From positions 62,001 through 126,000 of the forward strand of contig NZ_LMKL01000009.1 in assembly GCF_001421505.1 (NCBI RefSeq): a DNA stretch of 64,000 bases, in the 5' to 3' direction. The stretch's first letter is position 1, and every line of letters begins with the position of its first letter. Position numbers and translations under genes: made by a program. Of this stretch, positions 8,892 to 19,238 are shown in pieces. This DNA comes from Sphingomonas sp. Leaf17. GTDB taxonomy: Bacteria; Pseudomonadota; Alphaproteobacteria; Sphingomonadales; Sphingomonadaceae. The notes below the pieces were generated by a model. It made no database searches. It was not told the origin of the DNA and saw only the letters and a list, made by a program, of their open reading frames with translations.

Positions 8892-9629
8892 GTGCGATTG
8901 AGCGGCAAGACGGCGCTGGTGACGGCGGCCGGACAGGGCATCGGCCGGGCGATCGCCGAGGCGTTTCTGGCGGAGGGCGCGGTGGTCCATGCCTGCGACA
9001 TCAACGAGTCCGCGCTGACGGGTCTTGCGGGCGCGTTCCGGCTCGACGTGACCGATGCGGCGGCGGTGGCCGCGCTGCCCGACCGGATCAGGCCGGTCGA
9101 CATCCTCGTCAACGCGGCGGGCTATGTCCATGCCGGCACCATCCTGGATTGCGAGGAGGCGGACTGGGACCGGTCGTTCGGGTTGAACGCAACCGCGATG
9201 TACCGGCTGATCCGCGCGTTCCTGCCCGGCATGATCGCCGCCAAATCGGGCTCGATCGTCAACATCGCGTCCGTCGCGTCGTCGCTGATCGGCGTACCCA
9301 ACCGCTTCGCGTACGGCGCGTCCAAGGCGGCGGTGATCGGCCTGACCAAGGCGGTCGCCGCCGATTTCGTCGGCCAGGGCATCCGCTGCAACGCGATCTG
9401 TCCGGGCACCGTCGAAAGCCCGTCGCTGCTGGAACGGATGCGCGCGCAGGCCGAGGCCGGGGCCGAGGATTTCGACGCGGTCCACGCCGCCTTTTCCGCG
9501 CGCCAGCCGGTCGGCCGGCTGGGCCGCCCACAGGAAATCGCGGCGCTCGCCGTGCATCTCGCCAGTGACGAAAGCGCGTTTACCACCGGCACGACCGCGG
9601 TGATCGACGGCGGATGGTCGGTGCTGTGA
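8892..9629 (+). CDS. SDR: 2-keto-3-deoxy-L-fuconate dehydrogenase (probable)
   Basis: A 245-residue short-chain dehydrogenase of the classical type: nucleotide loop TAAGQGIG at residues 11-18, NAAG, catalytic Ser in the SIVNIASVASS strand, Y141-x3-K145 and the PGTVESPS segment. The QGIG loop and overall sequence resemble the BDH2-like enzymes that oxidise 2-keto-3-deoxy-L-fuconate to the 2,4-diketo acid. That assignment is strengthened by the next gene being L-fuconate dehydratase, which makes the substrate. The start is GTG 8892 after a purine-rich GGGAGAGCGGGAA. First gene of the fucose operon. Confidence 0.85.
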   Translation: MRLSGKTALVTAAGQGIGRAIAEAFLAEGAVVHACDINESALTGLAGAFRLDVTDAAAVAALPDRIRPVDILVNAAGYVHAGTILDCEEADWDRSFGLNATAMYRLIRAFLPGMIAAKSGSIVNIASVASSLIGVPNRFAYGASKAAVIGLTKAVAADFVGQGIRCNAICPGTVESPSLLERMRAQAEAGAEDFDAVHAAFSARQPVGRLGRPQEIAALAVHLASDESAFTTGTTAVIDGGWSVL

Positions 9630-9631
9630 CC

Positions 9632-11709
<2,078 letters not shown>

Positions 11710-11782
11710 CCGCGACCTGACCGATACCCCACCGCGGACACGGCACAACGCCGGGCGCGTCTTTCACAATGAGGATGACCGA

Positions 11783-13069
11783 ATGGCGCGCACGCGTTCG
11801 ATGCTCTGGCCGCTGGTGCTGATTACCAGCCTGTTCTTCCTGTGGGGGATGGCCAACAACCTGAACGACATCCTGATCCAGCAGTTCCGCAAGGCGTTCA
11901 CGCTCAGCGACCTGCAATCGGGGCTGGTCCAGTCGGCGTTCTACATGGGCTATTTCGTGCTGGCCCTGCCGGCCGGGCTGGTCAGCCGGCGGTTCGGGTA
12001 CAAGGCGGGCGTGGTCGTCGGGCTGGTGCTGTACGCGGCCGGCGCGCTGTTGTTCTATCCGGCGGCGCAGGCGCAGACCTATGGCCTGTTCCTGCTCGCG
12101 CTGTTCGTGATCGCCAGCGGTCTTGCGTTCCTCGAAACATCGGCCAACCCGCTCATCACCGTGCTGGGTGACCCGGCGGGCAGCGCGCGGCGGCTGACGC
12201 TGGCGCAGGCGTTCAATCCGGTCGGGTCGGTGACGGGGTTGCTGATGGGCAAATACCTGATCCTGTCGGGCATCGAACATTCCGACGCGGCGCTTGCCGC
12301 GATGCCGGCGGCCGAGCGCGCGCGCTTCTACGCGACCGAGACGCAGGCGGTGCAGGGGCCGTATATCGCGATCGGCCTGTTCGTGCTGGCGTGGGCGCTG
12401 CTGGTCGCCTTCACCCGCTTTCCCGCGCAGGCGAGCGCGCCGGCGCGCGACGACGGCCCGCATATCGGCTGGCGACAGGCGATCGGCGGACTGTTTGCCA
12501 GGCGCCCCTTCCTGTTCGCGGTGGTCGCGCAGTTCTTCTACGTCGGCGCGCAGGTGGGAGTGTGGAGCTACACCATCCGCTATGCGCAGGAGGCGACCGG
12601 GATCGGCGAGCGCGGGGCGGCCGACTGGGTCATCGCGGCGACCATCCTGTTCCTGGTCGGGCGGTTCATCGGCGTCGCGCTGATGAGCCGGATCGACGCG
12701 GCGCGGCTGATGCTGGTCTTCGCGGTCCTCAACGTCGTGCTGGCGGTGATCGCGGCGAGCGTGTCGGGGATCGCCGGGCTGGTCGCGCTGACCGCGATCA
12801 GCGTGTTCATGTCGATCATGTTCCCGACGATCTTCGCGATCGGGGTGAAGGATCTGGGGCCGTATACGCAAACCGGATCTTCGATGATCGTCATGGCGAT
12901 CATCGGCGGCGCGGTGCTGACGCCGATCATGGGCGCGGTATCGACCGCCGCGACGATCCATCTGGCGATGCTGGTCCCGGCGGCGTGTTTCGCGGTCGTC
13001 GCGCTGTTCGCGTGGAGCAGCGTTCGCACCGGGCGGACGGTGGCGGTGACGGCGGGTGGCGGGCATTGA
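11783..13069 (+). CDS. fucP: L-fucose:H+ symporter (FucP family)
   Basis: A 428-residue MFS permease with 12 hydrophobic helices, close to the FucP length. Diagnostic features are the N-terminal LFFLWGMANNLNDILIQQF (the FucP subfamily signature with acidic and asparagine residues in helix 1), the AFYMGYFVLALPAG segment and SANPLITVLGDP. It imports L-fucose across the inner membrane with a proton. A GAGGA Shine-Dalgarno lies about 8 bp before the ATG. It follows L-fucose dehydrogenase by 73 bp and is followed by a strong palindromic repeat before the fucosidase. Confidence 0.92.
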   Translation: MARTRSMLWPLVLITSLFFLWGMANNLNDILIQQFRKAFTLSDLQSGLVQSAFYMGYFVLALPAGLVSRRFGYKAGVVVGLVLYAAGALLFYPAAQAQTYGLFLLALFVIASGLAFLETSANPLITVLGDPAGSARRLTLAQAFNPVGSVTGLLMGKYLILSGIEHSDAALAAMPAAERARFYATETQAVQGPYIAIGLFVLAWALLVAFTRFPAQASAPARDDGPHIGWRQAIGGLFARRPFLFAVVAQFFYVGAQVGVWSYTIRYAQEATGIGERGAADWVIAATILFLVGRFIGVALMSRIDAARLMLVFAVLNVVLAVIAASVSGIAGLVALTAISVFMSIMFPTIFAIGVKDLGPYTQTGSSMIVMAIIGGAVLTPIMGAVSTAATIHLAMLVPAACFAVVALFAWSSVRTGRTVAVTAGGGH

Positions 13070-13089
13070 TGCAAATGTGCTGCCCCCAC

Positions 13090-13167
13090 CCGTCATTGCG
13101 AGCGCAGCGAAGCAACCCAGGGTTGCCCGCTACGCCCTGGGTTGCTTCGCTGCGCTCGCAATGACGG
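13090..13167. repeat. Perfect 33-bp inverted repeat, 12-base loop
   Basis: The arms 13090-13122 and 13135-13167 are exact reverse complements, beginning CCGTCATTGCGAGCGCAG and ending in the mirror sequence. The loop is 13123-13134. Related copies lie at 2311, 15602 and 20656. It sits between fucP and the GH95 gene and would fold into a very stable hairpin in the transcript, possibly attenuating or protecting fucosidase mRNA. No transposase is nearby, so it is best viewed as a REP/MITE-like intergenic element. Confidence 0.9.
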
Positions 13168-13213
13168 ACGAAGCTGATTTGACACTGGCATATCCCATAA
13201 AGGCGTACCGCGT

Positions 13214-15619
13214 ATGACCGACATCACCCGCCGTTCGGCGCTGGCCGGACTGACCGCCAGCGGCCTGTTCGCCCTGCCCGCGCGCGGCATGGCCGCTGGC
13301 CCCGCCCCGCATGACGGGCGGCGGACGGCGACGCGGCTGTGGTTCGCACAGCCCGCGGCGAAGTGGCTGGAGGCGCTGCCGGTCGGCAACGGCCATGTCG
13401 GGGCGATGGTGTTCGGCGGGGTGGCGACCGAGCGGTTGCAGCTGAACCACCACGCTTTGTGGTCGGGGCGTCCATCGCAGACCGACCGGCCGGAAACGCT
13501 GGCGGCGCTGCCCGAGGTTCGCCGCCTGCTGTTCGCGGGCAAATATGCCGAGGCGAACGCGCTGGCACAGGCGCGGATGACGACCCCGTTCGACGGCGAG
13601 AGCTTCGGGTCGTACCAGATGCTCGGCGACCTGACGCTGGCGTTCGATCACGGCGACGCAGTTACCAACTACGTCCGCGAACTGGACATGGCCGGCGGCT
13701 GCGTGCGGGTCGGCTACCGGGTCGGCGCGGCGCGCTATAGCCGAACCGTGCTGGCGTCGTTTCCCGACAAGGCGCTGCTGGTGCGGCTGGAAACGACCGC
13801 GCCGGACGGGATGGCGTTCACCGCGACGCTGGCGCGCGGGCAGGATGCCGGCGTCGCGCGCAACGGCGACACGGTGGCGATGACCGGGCGGCCCAGGCCC
13901 TATGGCACCGCCTTCGCCGCGCATCTGGCCTGCACGGCAGAGGGTGGTCGTGTGACCGCGCAGGGCGACGGCTACCGCGTCGAGGGCGCGCGCAGCGTCG
14001 TACTGATGCTGACCGCCGCCACAGACCTGCACGCGCCCGATCCGGTCGGGCGGTCGCGCGCGGCGCTGACCGCGGTGCGGGGCAAGGCGTGGCCCGCGCT
14101 ACTGGCCGCGCATGATGCCGATTACCGGCCGTTGTTCGACGCCGTGGCGCTGGAACTTGGGACCGACGCCGCCGACGCGGTGCCGGCGGATGCGCGGCTG
14201 GCGGCGATCCGCGAGGGTGCGCCCGACCCTGCGGTGGCGGAGGCGTATTTCAACTTCGGCCGCTATCTGCTGATCGCCTCGTCGCGCGCAGGGTCGCTGC
14301 CCGCCAATCTGCAGGGGATGTGGGCGGACGGGTTCAGCCCGCCGTGGAGCGCGGACTATCACATCAACATCAACCTCCAGATGAACTACTGGCCGGCGCA
14401 AGCCTGCGGGCTGGGCGCGCTGGCGATGCCGCTGTTCGATCATGCCGAAATGCTGCGCCCGCATGGCGAGCGGACCGCCCGCATCGCCTATGGCTGCGGC
14501 GGGGCGGTGGCGCATTATACCAGCAATCCGTGGGGCTATACCGCGCTGGACGGCGACCTGCTGTACGGCCTTTGGCCCGAGGGGCTGGCGTGGCTGAGCC
14601 TGCATTTCTGGGAGCATTGGCTCTACACCCGTGACGCCGCGTTCCTCGCCACGCGGGCCTATCCGATGCTGCGCGCCTGTGCCGACTTCACGCTGGACTG
14701 GCTGATCCCGCATCCGGTGACGGGCCGGCTGGTGGCGGGGCCGGCGACCTCGCCCGAAAACACCTATGTCCTGCCCGGCGGGAAAACCGGTGCGATCACG
14801 ATGGGGCCGGCGATGTCGCAGTCGATCGCCTATGCGGTGCTGAGCCGCGCGGCGATGGCGGCGCGGGCGGCGGGGATCGACCCAGCGTTCCAGGCGCGCT
14901 GCGACGCGGCGGTCGCGCGGCTGCAACGGCTGCGGATCGGGGCCGACGGTCGCGTGATGGAATGGCCCGAACCGTTCGTGGAAGCGGAACCGGGCCACCG
15001 CCACATCTCGCACCTGTTCGGCCTGTTTCCGGGGTATGAAATCGACCCGCACGACACGCCCGATCTGGCCGATGCCGCGCGAAAGACGCTGAGTGCGCGG
15101 CTGGCCAAGGGCGGCGGGCAGACCGGGTGGAGTGCGGCGTGGCTGGCGATGTTCCGCGCGCGGCTGGGCGATGGCGATGCGGCCCATGCGATGCTCGACA
15201 AGCTGTTCCGCGAGGCGACCGCCGCCAACTGGTTCGACACCCACCCCAGCGGCCAGCCCGAACCGCTGTTCCAGATCGACGGCAATTTCGGCGCGACCGC
15301 GGCGATCGTGGAAATGCTGATGCAGAGCCACAACGACTCGCTGCGCTTCCTGCCCGCGCTGCCCGCCGCCTGGCCGGACGGCCGGGTCCGTCGCCTGAAG
15401 GCACGGGGTGGGGTAGAGGTGGATCTGGACTGGCAGGGAGGCCGCGCGGTGCAGGCGGTGCTGCGAACCACGCAGGACGTGGACTACCGGCTGGTCGCGC
15501 CGCCGGGACAGCGCGTGGCGAGCTTGGACGGGCGTGCGGTGACGGGGGATGCGCCGACGCGGTTGCGCAGCGGGCGGCGGTATGTGGTGCGGTTCGCTGC
15601 CCCGTCATTGCGCGGGTAA
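13214..15619 (+). CDS. GH95 alpha-L-fucosidase, exported
   Basis: An 801-residue inverting alpha-L-fucosidase that would release terminal L-fucose (typically alpha-1,2) from glycans. The N-terminus TRRSALAGLTASGLFALPA reads as a twin-arginine-type signal ending near residue 27, so it is probably periplasmic. GH95 landmarks follow: WLEALPVGNGHVGAMVFGG, LNHHALWSG, NLQGMWADGF, HININLQMNYWPA, a PSGQPEPLFQIDGNFG stretch and the C-terminal beta domain. Length matches the family (about 750-850). The final codons (APSLRG, stop) are written by a palindromic intergenic repeat that begins at about 15602, so the original C-terminus was probably slightly different. It follows fucP and feeds the fucose pathway. 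Confidence 0.93.
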   Translation: MTDITRRSALAGLTASGLFALPARGMAAGPAPHDGRRTATRLWFAQPAAKWLEALPVGNGHVGAMVFGGVATERLQLNHHALWSGRPSQTDRPETLAALPEVRRLLFAGKYAEANALAQARMTTPFDGESFGSYQMLGDLTLAFDHGDAVTNYVRELDMAGGCVRVGYRVGAARYSRTVLASFPDKALLVRLETTAPDGMAFTATLARGQDAGVARNGDTVAMTGRPRPYGTAFAAHLACTAEGGRVTAQGDGYRVEGARSVVLMLTAATDLHAPDPVGRSRAALTAVRGKAWPALLAAHDADYRPLFDAVALELGTDAADAVPADARLAAIREGAPDPAVAEAYFNFGRYLLIASSRAGSLPANLQGMWADGFSPPWSADYHININLQMNYWPAQACGLGALAMPLFDHAEMLRPHGERTARIAYGCGGAVAHYTSNPWGYTALDGDLLYGLWPEGLAWLSLHFWEHWLYTRDAAFLATRAYPMLRACADFTLDWLIPHPVTGRLVAGPATSPENTYVLPGGKTGAITMGPAMSQSIAYAVLSRAAMAARAAGIDPAFQARCDAAVARLQRLRIGADGRVMEWPEPFVEAEPGHRHISHLFGLFPGYEIDPHDTPDLADAARKTLSARLAKGGGQTGWSAAWLAMFRARLGDGDAAHAMLDKLFREATAANWFDTHPSGQPEPLFQIDGNFGATAAIVEMLMQSHNDSLRFLPALPAAWPDGRVRRLKARGGVEVDLDWQGGRAVQAVLRTTQDVDYRLVAPPGQRVASLDGRAVTGDAPTRLRSGRRYVVRFAAPSLRG

Positions 15620-15681
15620 GCGCGGCGATCCAGGGTAGCCCGCCACGCTCTGGATTGCCGCGCTTGCGCGCGCAACGACGG
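15602..15681. repeat. Palindromic repeat overlapping the GH95 stop codon
   Basis: This is an imperfect inverted repeat of about 32-bp arms starting CCGTCATTGCGCGGG and ending GCAACGACGG, related to 13090-13167. Its left arm contains the last codons and the TAA of the fucosidase gene. It separates that gene from the convergent FAH-family hydrolase and may act as the terminator for both. Confidence 0.8.
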
Positions 15682-15692
15682 ATGCTCCCCCA

Positions 15693-16547
15693 TCACCCCA
15701 GGCTGAACGGCACGACCGTCTGCTGCTGTTCGCCCAGGCCCTGTACGCCGAGGCGCATCGTGTCGCCGGCCTTCAGGAAGATCGCGGTCGGCTTCTGCCC
15801 CTCGCCCACGCCCGGGGGCGTGCCGGTGATGAGCAGGTCGCCGGGGTGCAGCGTGATGAAGCGGCTGACATAGGCGATGCATTCGGCGACCGGGAAGATC
15901 ATCGTGGCGGTATTGCCGGTCTGGCGGCGGATACCGTTGACGTCGAGGAACATGTCCAGCGCCTGCACGTCGCCGACCTCGTCCGGGGTCACCAGCCATG
16001 GCCCCGTGGGACCGAAGGTGTCGCAGCCCTTGCCCTTGTCCCACTGGCTGCCCAGTTCCTTCTGGAACGCGCGTTCGGACACGTCGTTTACCAGTACATA
16101 GCCGGCGACATGATCCAGCGCGTCGGCCTGTTCGACATAGCGGCAGGTGGTGCCGATCACGATGCCAAGCTCGACCTCCCAGTCGGTCTTCTGCGATCCT
16201 TTCGGCAGCATGACGGGGTCGTTCGGCCCGGTCAGGCAGGAAATCGCCTTGGTGAAGAAGATCGGTTCGGGCGGGACGGGCAAACCGGCCTCCGCCGCGT
16301 GGTCGGCATAGTTCAGCCCGACGGCGATGAACTTGCCGATGCCGTTCACCGGCACGCCGTAGCGCGGCGTGCCCTCGACCAGCGGCAGCGTGGCCGGGTC
16401 GATCGCCGCGATCCGCGCGATCGCCTCGGGCGTGACCGTCGCCGGCGTCAGGTCGGCGATGTGGGCGGACAGGTCGCGGATCCGGCCATCGGCATCGACC
16501 AGGCCGGGCTTTTCGGCCCCCGCGGTTCCAAAACGGCAAAGCTTCAT
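15693..16547 (-). CDS. FAH family hydrolase: 2,4-diketo-3-deoxy-L-fuconate hydrolase (probable)
   Basis: A 284-residue fumarylacetoacetate-hydrolase-fold enzyme. It shows the GLNYADHAAEAG start of the catalytic domain, PIFFTKAISCLTGPND, the metal-binding acidic pair in DWEVELGIVIG, then YVLVNDVSERAFQ, FGPTGPWL and LITGTPPGVG. FAH proteins of this subgroup cleave diketo acids. In a fucose cluster the expected substrate is L-2,4-diketo-3-deoxyfuconate, giving pyruvate and L-lactate, and the adjacent L-lactate dehydrogenase fits this. The start is ATG 16547 (MKLCRFG), not the in-frame ATG 45 bases upstream. Convergent with GH95, divergent from lldD. Confidence 0.87.
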   Translation of the reverse strand: MKLCRFGTAGAEKPGLVDADGRIRDLSAHIADLTPATVTPEAIARIAAIDPATLPLVEGTPRYGVPVNGIGKFIAVGLNYADHAAEAGLPVPPEPIFFTKAISCLTGPNDPVMLPKGSQKTDWEVELGIVIGTTCRYVEQADALDHVAGYVLVNDVSERAFQKELGSQWDKGKGCDTFGPTGPWLVTPDEVGDVQALDMFLDVNGIRRQTGNTATMIFPVAECIAYVSRFITLHPGDLLITGTPPGVGEGQKPTAIFLKAGDTMRLGVQGLGEQQQTVVPFSLG

Positions 16548-16586
16548 CGCCACGCTCCTCGTTGCCCGATCGCCTGCCGGGCGGTG

Positions 16587-16596
16587 TTTCATATAT
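16587..16596. promoter_or_regulatory. Second copy of candidate operator TTTCATATAT
   Basis: It lies in the 142-bp divergent gap between the diketo acid hydrolase (starts 16547) and lldD (starts 16690), so one protein bound here could control both directions. It is identical to 8841-8850 ahead of the first fucose operon. An adjoining ACAAGTTGTT stretch is also AT-rich. Confidence 0.4.
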
Positions 16597-16689
16597 ACAA
16601 GTTGTTTTCGCGAAGTGAGGCGCTAACCCATGGCCGGTAACGGGTCAATCGCGCCGCAAGCGTGGGACCGGCAGGAGGAGGTTAGGCCG

Positions 16690-17832
16690 ATGAAGGCTGC
16701 ATCGACGCTGGATTATCGCGATATCGCCAGGGCCAGGCTGCCCCGTTTCCTGTTCGAATATTATGATGGCGGATCGTATGCCGAGGTGACGTTGCGCCGC
16801 AACATCGCCGATCTGGAGGCGATCGCGCTGCGCCAGCGGGTGCTGACCGACGTATCGACGATCAACCTGTCGACGACGCTGTTCGGCCAGCCCCAGGCGA
16901 TGCCGATCGCGCTCGCGCCGATCGGGCTGGCGGGGCTTGGCGCGCGGCGGGGCGAGGTGCAGGCGGCGCGCGCGGCGGAAGCCGCCGGGATCCCGTTCTG
17001 CCTGTCGACCGTATCGGCCTGCCCGATCGACGAGGTGGTGGCGGGCACGACGAAGCCGTTCTGGTTCCAGCTGTACATGATCCGCGACCGCGCGTTCATG
17101 CGCGACCTGCTGGCCAAGGCGCGGGCGGCGGGGTGCAGCGCGCTGATCTTCACCGTCGACATGCCGGTGCCGGGATCGCGTTACCGCGACTATCGTTCGG
17201 GACTGGCGGGCGCGCCGGGCTTTGCCGGCAACATGCGCCGCGTGATGCAGGCGGTGGCGCGGCCGCGCTGGGCGTGGGATGTCGGCGTGCACGGCCGGCC
17301 GCACCATCTGGGCAACGTCGCGCCGGCGCTCGGCAAGAACAGCGGGTTGGAGGATTTCTTCGCCTGGATGGGCGGCAATTTCGATGCCAGCGTGGGTTGG
17401 GACGACCTGGACTTCCTGCGATCCGAATGGGACGGGCCGATCGTCATCAAGGGCATTCTGGACGTGGAGGATGCGCGCGAGGCGGCGCGGCGCGGGGTCG
17501 ACGGAATCGTCGTGTCGAACCATGGCGGCCGCCAGCTGGACGGCGTGCCCTCCACCGCGGTCGCGCTGCCGCCGATCGCCGATGCGGTCGGCGACGCGCT
17601 GACCGTGCTGGTCGATGGCGGCATCCGCTCCGGGCTGGACGTGGTGCGGATGCTGGCGCTGGGCGCGAAGGGCGTGCTGCTCGGCCGCGCCTGGGCGTTC
17701 GCGCTGGCGGGCGGCGGGCAGAAGGGCGTCGCCCACATGCTGCGGCTGATGGAGGCGGAAATGCGCGTCGCGATGGCGCTGACCGCGCGGACCAGCATCG
17801 CCGCGATCGACCGGTCGATCCTGGTCCGCTGA
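16690..17832 (+). CDS. lldD: FMN-dependent alpha-hydroxy acid dehydrogenase, L-lactate dehydrogenase type
   Basis: A 380-residue TIM-barrel flavoprotein. It has the N-terminal [19 protein letters not shown], the [18 protein letters not shown] block, [11 protein letters not shown], the active-site lysine in IVIKGI, catalytic H278 in [11 protein letters not shown], and the phosphate loop [11 protein letters not shown]...LLGRAW. It oxidises L-lactate to pyruvate, passing electrons to the respiratory chain or oxygen. In this cluster it would consume the lactate released by the FAH hydrolase. A very strong GGAGGAGGT ribosome site precedes ATG 16690; an in-frame upstream ATG at 16630 is less likely. 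Followed one base later by the lactonase. Confidence 0.88.
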   Translation: MKAASTLDYRDIARARLPRFLFEYYDGGSYAEVTLRRNIADLEAIALRQRVLTDVSTINLSTTLFGQPQAMPIALAPIGLAGLGARRGEVQAARAAEAAGIPFCLSTVSACPIDEVVAGTTKPFWFQLYMIRDRAFMRDLLAKARAAGCSALIFTVDMPVPGSRYRDYRSGLAGAPGFAGNMRRVMQAVARPRWAWDVGVHGRPHHLGNVAPALGKNSGLEDFFAWMGGNFDASVGWDDLDFLRSEWDGPIVIKGILDVEDAREAARRGVDGIVVSNHGGRQLDGVPSTAVALPPIADAVGDALTVLVDGGIRSGLDVVRMLALGAKGVLLGRAWAFALAGGGQKGVAHMLRLMEAEMRVAMALTARTSIAAIDRSILVR

Positions 17833-17833
17833 C

Positions 17834-18664
17834 ATGCGGATCGACGCGCATCATCACCTGTGGGATCCGGGGCGCGGCGATTATGGCTGGCTGACCCCCG
17901 TTATGGGCGGGCTGTACCGGACGTTTTCGGCCGATGACCTCTCCCCGTTGCTGGCGGCGGCCGGGATCGACGGCACGCTGCTGGTGCAGGCCGCGCCGAC
18001 CGAGGCGGAAACCGACTGGCTGCTCGATATCGCGCGCGCGACGCCGTGGATCGCGGGCGTCGTCGGCTGGCTCGATCTGGAGGCAGCGGACATCACCGGC
18101 CGAATCGCGGCGCGCGCGGCCGATCCGCTGTTCGTCGGGGTCCGACCGATGTTGCAGGATCTGGCGCAGCGCGACTGGATTCTGCGCGCGGGCCTGACGC
18201 CTGCGTTGGCCGCACTGGCAGCGCACGGACTGGTGTTCGATGCGCTGATCGCGGTCGACCAGATCGACGTCGTCGTCACGCTGGCGGCGCGACACCCGGA
18301 CCTGACGATCGTGATCGACCATGCGGCCAAGCCGCTGATCGGCGATGCGGCGGGGTGGTCGCCCTGGGCCGACGGCATGGACCGGCTGGCCGCACGTCCC
18401 AACGTCGCGTGCAAGCTGTCGGGGCTGCTGACCGAGGCCCCGGCCGGGGCGGATACGGAAATGCTGCACCCTTATGCTGCACATCTGCTTGCAGCATTCG
18501 GGGCGGACCGGCTGGTCTGGGGCAGCGACTGGCCGGTGCTGACGACGACGGCCAGCTATGCCGACTGGTGGCGGATCGCCGCCGCCCTGATCCCCGCCGC
18601 CGACCATCAGGCGGTGTTCGGCGGCAATGCCGTGCGGCTCTATCGGCTGCGACCCGGCGGGTGA
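17834..18664 (+). CDS. Amidohydrolase family L-fuconolactonase (probable)
   Basis: A 276-residue metal-dependent hydrolase of the COG3618 amidohydrolase group. The metal-binding HxH lies in DAHHHLWDP at the N-terminus, a second ligand histidine in VIDHAAKP, and the aspartate in the GSDWPV motif. Enzymes of this group open sugar lactones, and L-fucono-1,5-lactone is the expected substrate because every other step of the fucose route is encoded nearby. It starts one base after the lldD stop, so the pair is an operon. A paralogue with other lactone preference cannot be excluded. Confidence 0.86.
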   Translation: MRIDAHHHLWDPGRGDYGWLTPVMGGLYRTFSADDLSPLLAAAGIDGTLLVQAAPTEAETDWLLDIARATPWIAGVVGWLDLEAADITGRIAARAADPLFVGVRPMLQDLAQRDWILRAGLTPALAALAAHGLVFDALIAVDQIDVVVTLAARHPDLTIVIDHAAKPLIGDAAGWSPWADGMDRLAARPNVACKLSGLLTEAPAGADTEMLHPYAAHLLAAFGADRLVWGSDWPVLTTTASYADWWRIAAALIPAADHQAVFGGNAVRLYRLRPGG

Positions 18665-18738
18665 GAGTGAATCGCAGGTGAAACCCGCACGGTCCCCGGA
18701 CGGTTTGCTGCCCTGACGACATGCAAGGATCGCACGCC

Positions 18739-19218
18739 ATGGCCGAAGCCCGTATTTTTGAAGACCTGAAGGCGGATCACGACCGTCACCGCGACCTGCT
18801 GGAGCAGATCGGCACCAGCGATGCGGGTGAGCGCAAGGCGTTGTTCGAGACGTTTCGCGTAGAGGTCAGCGCCCATGCCGCCGCCGAGGAGGAATCGCTG
18901 TACGCGACGATGCTGGCCAAGCCGGACCTGCGCGACGACGCACGCCATTCGGTCAGTGAGCATAAGGAAATCGACGATTTTCTGGGTGAGCTGGCGGATA
19001 TCGACATCGCATCGGACGACTGGATGACCAAGTTCGCCGAGATGCGCCACCGCTATGAGCATCACATCGAGGAGGAGGAGGAGGAGATGTTCCCCGCCGC
19101 CGCCGATGGCCTGAGCGATGCGGAGGAGGCCAGGCTGGCCGAGACGTTCGAGGCGCGCAAGCCGGCCGAGCTGGAACGCGCCGAGGCGAACCCGCCGGGT
19201 GGCGACGAGCGCGAATGA
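18739..19218 (+). CDS. Hemerythrin HHE domain protein
   Basis: A 159-residue acidic protein with the helical HHE cation-binding domain. It shows an H-x-x-H pair near the N-terminus (DHDRHRDLLEQI), SAHAAAEEESLYA (H..E..E), VSEHKEIDDFL and RYEHHIEEEEEEMFP, together the usual di-iron ligands. Such proteins bind iron or oxygen/NO and are often stress-related; no specific role is known here. ATG 18739 is preferred, with AAGGA about 9 bp upstream, over an in-frame ATG at 18721. The C-terminal tail after about residue 130 is charged and probably disordered. Confidence 0.87.
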   Translation: MAEARIFEDLKADHDRHRDLLEQIGTSDAGERKALFETFRVEVSAHAAAEEESLYATMLAKPDLRDDARHSVSEHKEIDDFLGELADIDIASDDWMTKFAEMRHRYEHHIEEEEEEMFPAAADGLSDAEEARLAETFEARKPAELERAEANPPGGDERE

Positions 19219-19238
19219 ACCGAAGCGCGACCGCCTGA

